64,000 bases of DNA, from positions 62,001-126,000 of the forward strand of contig JAEYZM010000004.1 in NCBI GenBank assembly GCA_023427985.1, given 5' to 3'. Numbering within the stretch: the stretch's first letter is position 1; every line of letters starts with the position of its first letter. The DNA is from Bacteroidota bacterium. Its GTDB lineage: Bacteria; Bacteroidota; Bacteroidia; Sphingobacteriales; Sphingobacteriaceae. Shown piece after piece: positions 62,762-64,000 of the stretch. Both the position numbers and the translations under genes were made by a program. The notes under the pieces are model-generated. The model saw only the letters and a program-made list of their open reading frames with translations. It searched no databases and had not been told where the DNA came from.

Positions 62762-64000
62762 TTAATTAGTGTAATCTTTATCGTTGTCTATGTTTTCAAT
62801 GTCTTTTAAAAAGAAACGTTCCGATTTCTTTAATATTCCTTCCAAGAATGAATGTCCTTGATTTTTTTCACGCTCCACCTTACTCTCTTTTTCTGCTACT
62901 GGAAGTTTTGATTTCTTATTGGCTTCTTTCATTCGTTGCATCTCTAAATATTGCAATGCTTTTATCACTAAACCAATACCTGTTGAATACATCGGACTCT
63001 TAATATCGTCCACATTTGTTTTCGCTAAATGCTCGTTCGGATATCCGATGCGTGCATCAATTCCTGTAATGTATTCCACCAATTGCGTCACATGTTTCAA
63101 TTGAGCACCACCACCTGTTACAACGATACCTGCACCTGCTCTAATTTTTTTCTCGAAGCCCGATGTTTGGATTTCATATTTTACTTGCTCTAGAATTTCT
63201 TCCATTCGAGCTTGAATCACATAAGCTAAATTCTTAACCGAAACTTCTTTTGGCTCTCTACCTTTTAATCCTTGTATCGAAATAATTTCTTCTTCTTTAT
63301 TCTCATCGGCTAATGCAGATCCAAAACGAATCTTCAAAGCTTCCGCCGTATTCTTCATTACCGAACAACCTTCTCTGATGTCTTCTGTAATTGAATTTCC
63401 ACCGAAAGGAATTACAGCTGTATGTCTAATTATACCTTCGTAGAAAATGGCAATGTCTGTTGTACCACCACCAATATCGATCAACACCACACCTGCTTCT
63501 TTCTCTTCTTCACTCAATACCGCGTCTGCCGATGCTAACGGTTCCAATACCATATCGGTAGCTTGTAATCCCGAGCGTTCTACACATTTGATGATGTTGT
63601 TCGCTGCGGTGATTTGTCCGGTGATGACATGGAAATTTGCTTCTAATCGGATGCCCGACATTCCAATGGGATCTAAAATTCCTTGCTCATTATCCACCGT
63701 AAATTCTTGCGGTAATACGTGAATAATTTTTTCACCTGGAGGCATTGCCAAACGGTACATATCTTCTATCAACCGATCTACATCGGCTCTATTAATTTCA
63801 TCGTCGGTAGAATTACGAACTATAATTCCTCTATGTTGTAAACTTTTGATATGTTGACCCGCAATACCAACAACAACTTCAGAGATATCGCAATTTGCCT
63901 TAGCACTTGCTTCTTCAATTGCTGCTTTAATTCCGTTAATTGTTTTTTCAATATTGGTTACAACACCTCTCGACACCCCTGCCGATTCTGCCTTTCCCAT
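62762..64000 (-). CDS. ftsA: Cell-division protein FtsA (5' end outside the window)
   Basis: 412 residues are visible. The actin-like fold shows VVLIDIGGGTTDIAIF (phosphate 2 loop), HTAVIPFGGNSITEDI and IVVTGGGAQLKHVTQL. The C-terminal tail has the membrane-targeting type sequence SFLEGILKKSERFF. Met1 at 64000 is internal: FtsA normally starts ~40 residues earlier with an IVVGLDIGTTK-type motif, which lies beyond the window. FtsA tethers FtsZ to the membrane. It directly precedes ftsZ. Confidence 0.94.
   Translation of the reverse strand: MGKAESAGVSRGVVTNIEKTINGIKAAIEEASAKANCDISEVVVGIAGQHIKSLQHRGIIVRNSTDDEINRADVDRLIEDMYRLAMPPGEKIIHVLPQEFTVDNEQGILDPIGMSGIRLEANFHVITGQITAANNIIKCVERSGLQATDMVLEPLASADAVLSEEEKEAGVVLIDIGGGTTDIAIFYEGIIRHTAVIPFGGNSITEDIREGCSVMKNTAEALKIRFGSALADENKEEEIISIQGLKGREPKEVSVKNLAYVIQARMEEILEQVKYEIQTSGFEKKIRAGAGIVVTGGGAQLKHVTQLVEYITGIDARIGYPNEHLAKTNVDDIKSPMYSTGIGLVIKALQYLEMQRMKEANKKSKLPVAEKESKVEREKNQGHSFLEGILKKSERFFLKDIENIDNDKDYTN

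Overview
The window comes from the chromosome of a Bacteroidota bacterium, probably near Chitinophagales/Sphingobacteriales (the order is my inference). The signs are AT-rich DNA, -7 promoter boxes of the Bacteroidota type (TAnnTTTG), two proteins with type IX secretion C-terminal domains plus a PorV/PorQ-like barrel, TonB-dependent receptors, a fused E1 alpha/beta 2-oxoacid dehydrogenase, a small histone-H1-like protein, an HU/SPOR protein, and a tmRNA whose tag reads GENNYALAA. No rRNA, tRNA, CRISPR array, transposase or prophage was recognised.

Layout. 1-2.6 kb: shikimate genes aroB (3' end), aroA, aroC. 2.7-6.4 kb: secreted C1B cysteine peptidase and fused E1 dehydrogenase, both on the minus strand. 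6.8-10.9 kb: DUF1573 protein, class I/II aminotransferase, DUF898 membrane protein with an M48 peptidase. 11.2-11.6 kb: ssrA (minus). 11.7-14.7 kb: bestrophin-type channel and a secreted glycerophosphodiesterase. 14.7-22.4 kb: a compact sulfur cluster on the plus strand: Crp/Fnr regulator, TauE/SafE, CstB-like persulfide dioxygenase-rhodanese, rhodanese, two-domain UspA, two YeeE/YedE halves, a TsdA-like dihaem cytochrome and an OprD-like porin. 22.4-29.3 kb: outer-membrane receptors, ArsC-like protein, metallophosphoesterase, YiiX-like hydrolase. 29.4-38.3 kb: TPR protein, outer-membrane barrel, HU/SPOR protein, TolQ/ExbB, TolR/ExbD, TonB, FolC. 38.4-43.6 kb: receiver protein, YihY/BrkB protein, sigma-54 activator, membrane histidine kinase, then an intergenic region with sigma-54-like promoters, a possible ~60-nt RNA and a tiny lmo0937-type membrane protein. 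43.6-47.3 kb: AI-2E-type permease, POTRA/barrel protein, holin-X-like pair. 47.3-47.9 kb: higBA. 47.9-56.7 kb: hemJ, lipoprotein, LuxE-like enzyme, tyrS, AcpH-like protein, PorV-like protein, ligA, DUF6913, dapA. 56.8-64 kb: secreted serine protease, hemN, histone-like protein, alpha-oxoamine synthase, ftsZ, ftsA (partial).

Three signals are not explained by gene content. First, about 15 intergenic loci carry degenerate tandem arrays with a 7-base (sometimes 8-base) period. A few unit families recur in either orientation, often as inverted pairs around a gap or terminator, and one array lies inside the aroA reading frame. Second, several -7 boxes end 4-6 bases before a start codon, which predicts leaderless mRNAs. 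Third, the sulfur cluster gathers persulfide oxidation, sulfur transport, thiosulfate oxidation and a cysteine-containing Crp/Fnr regulator in one tight run.
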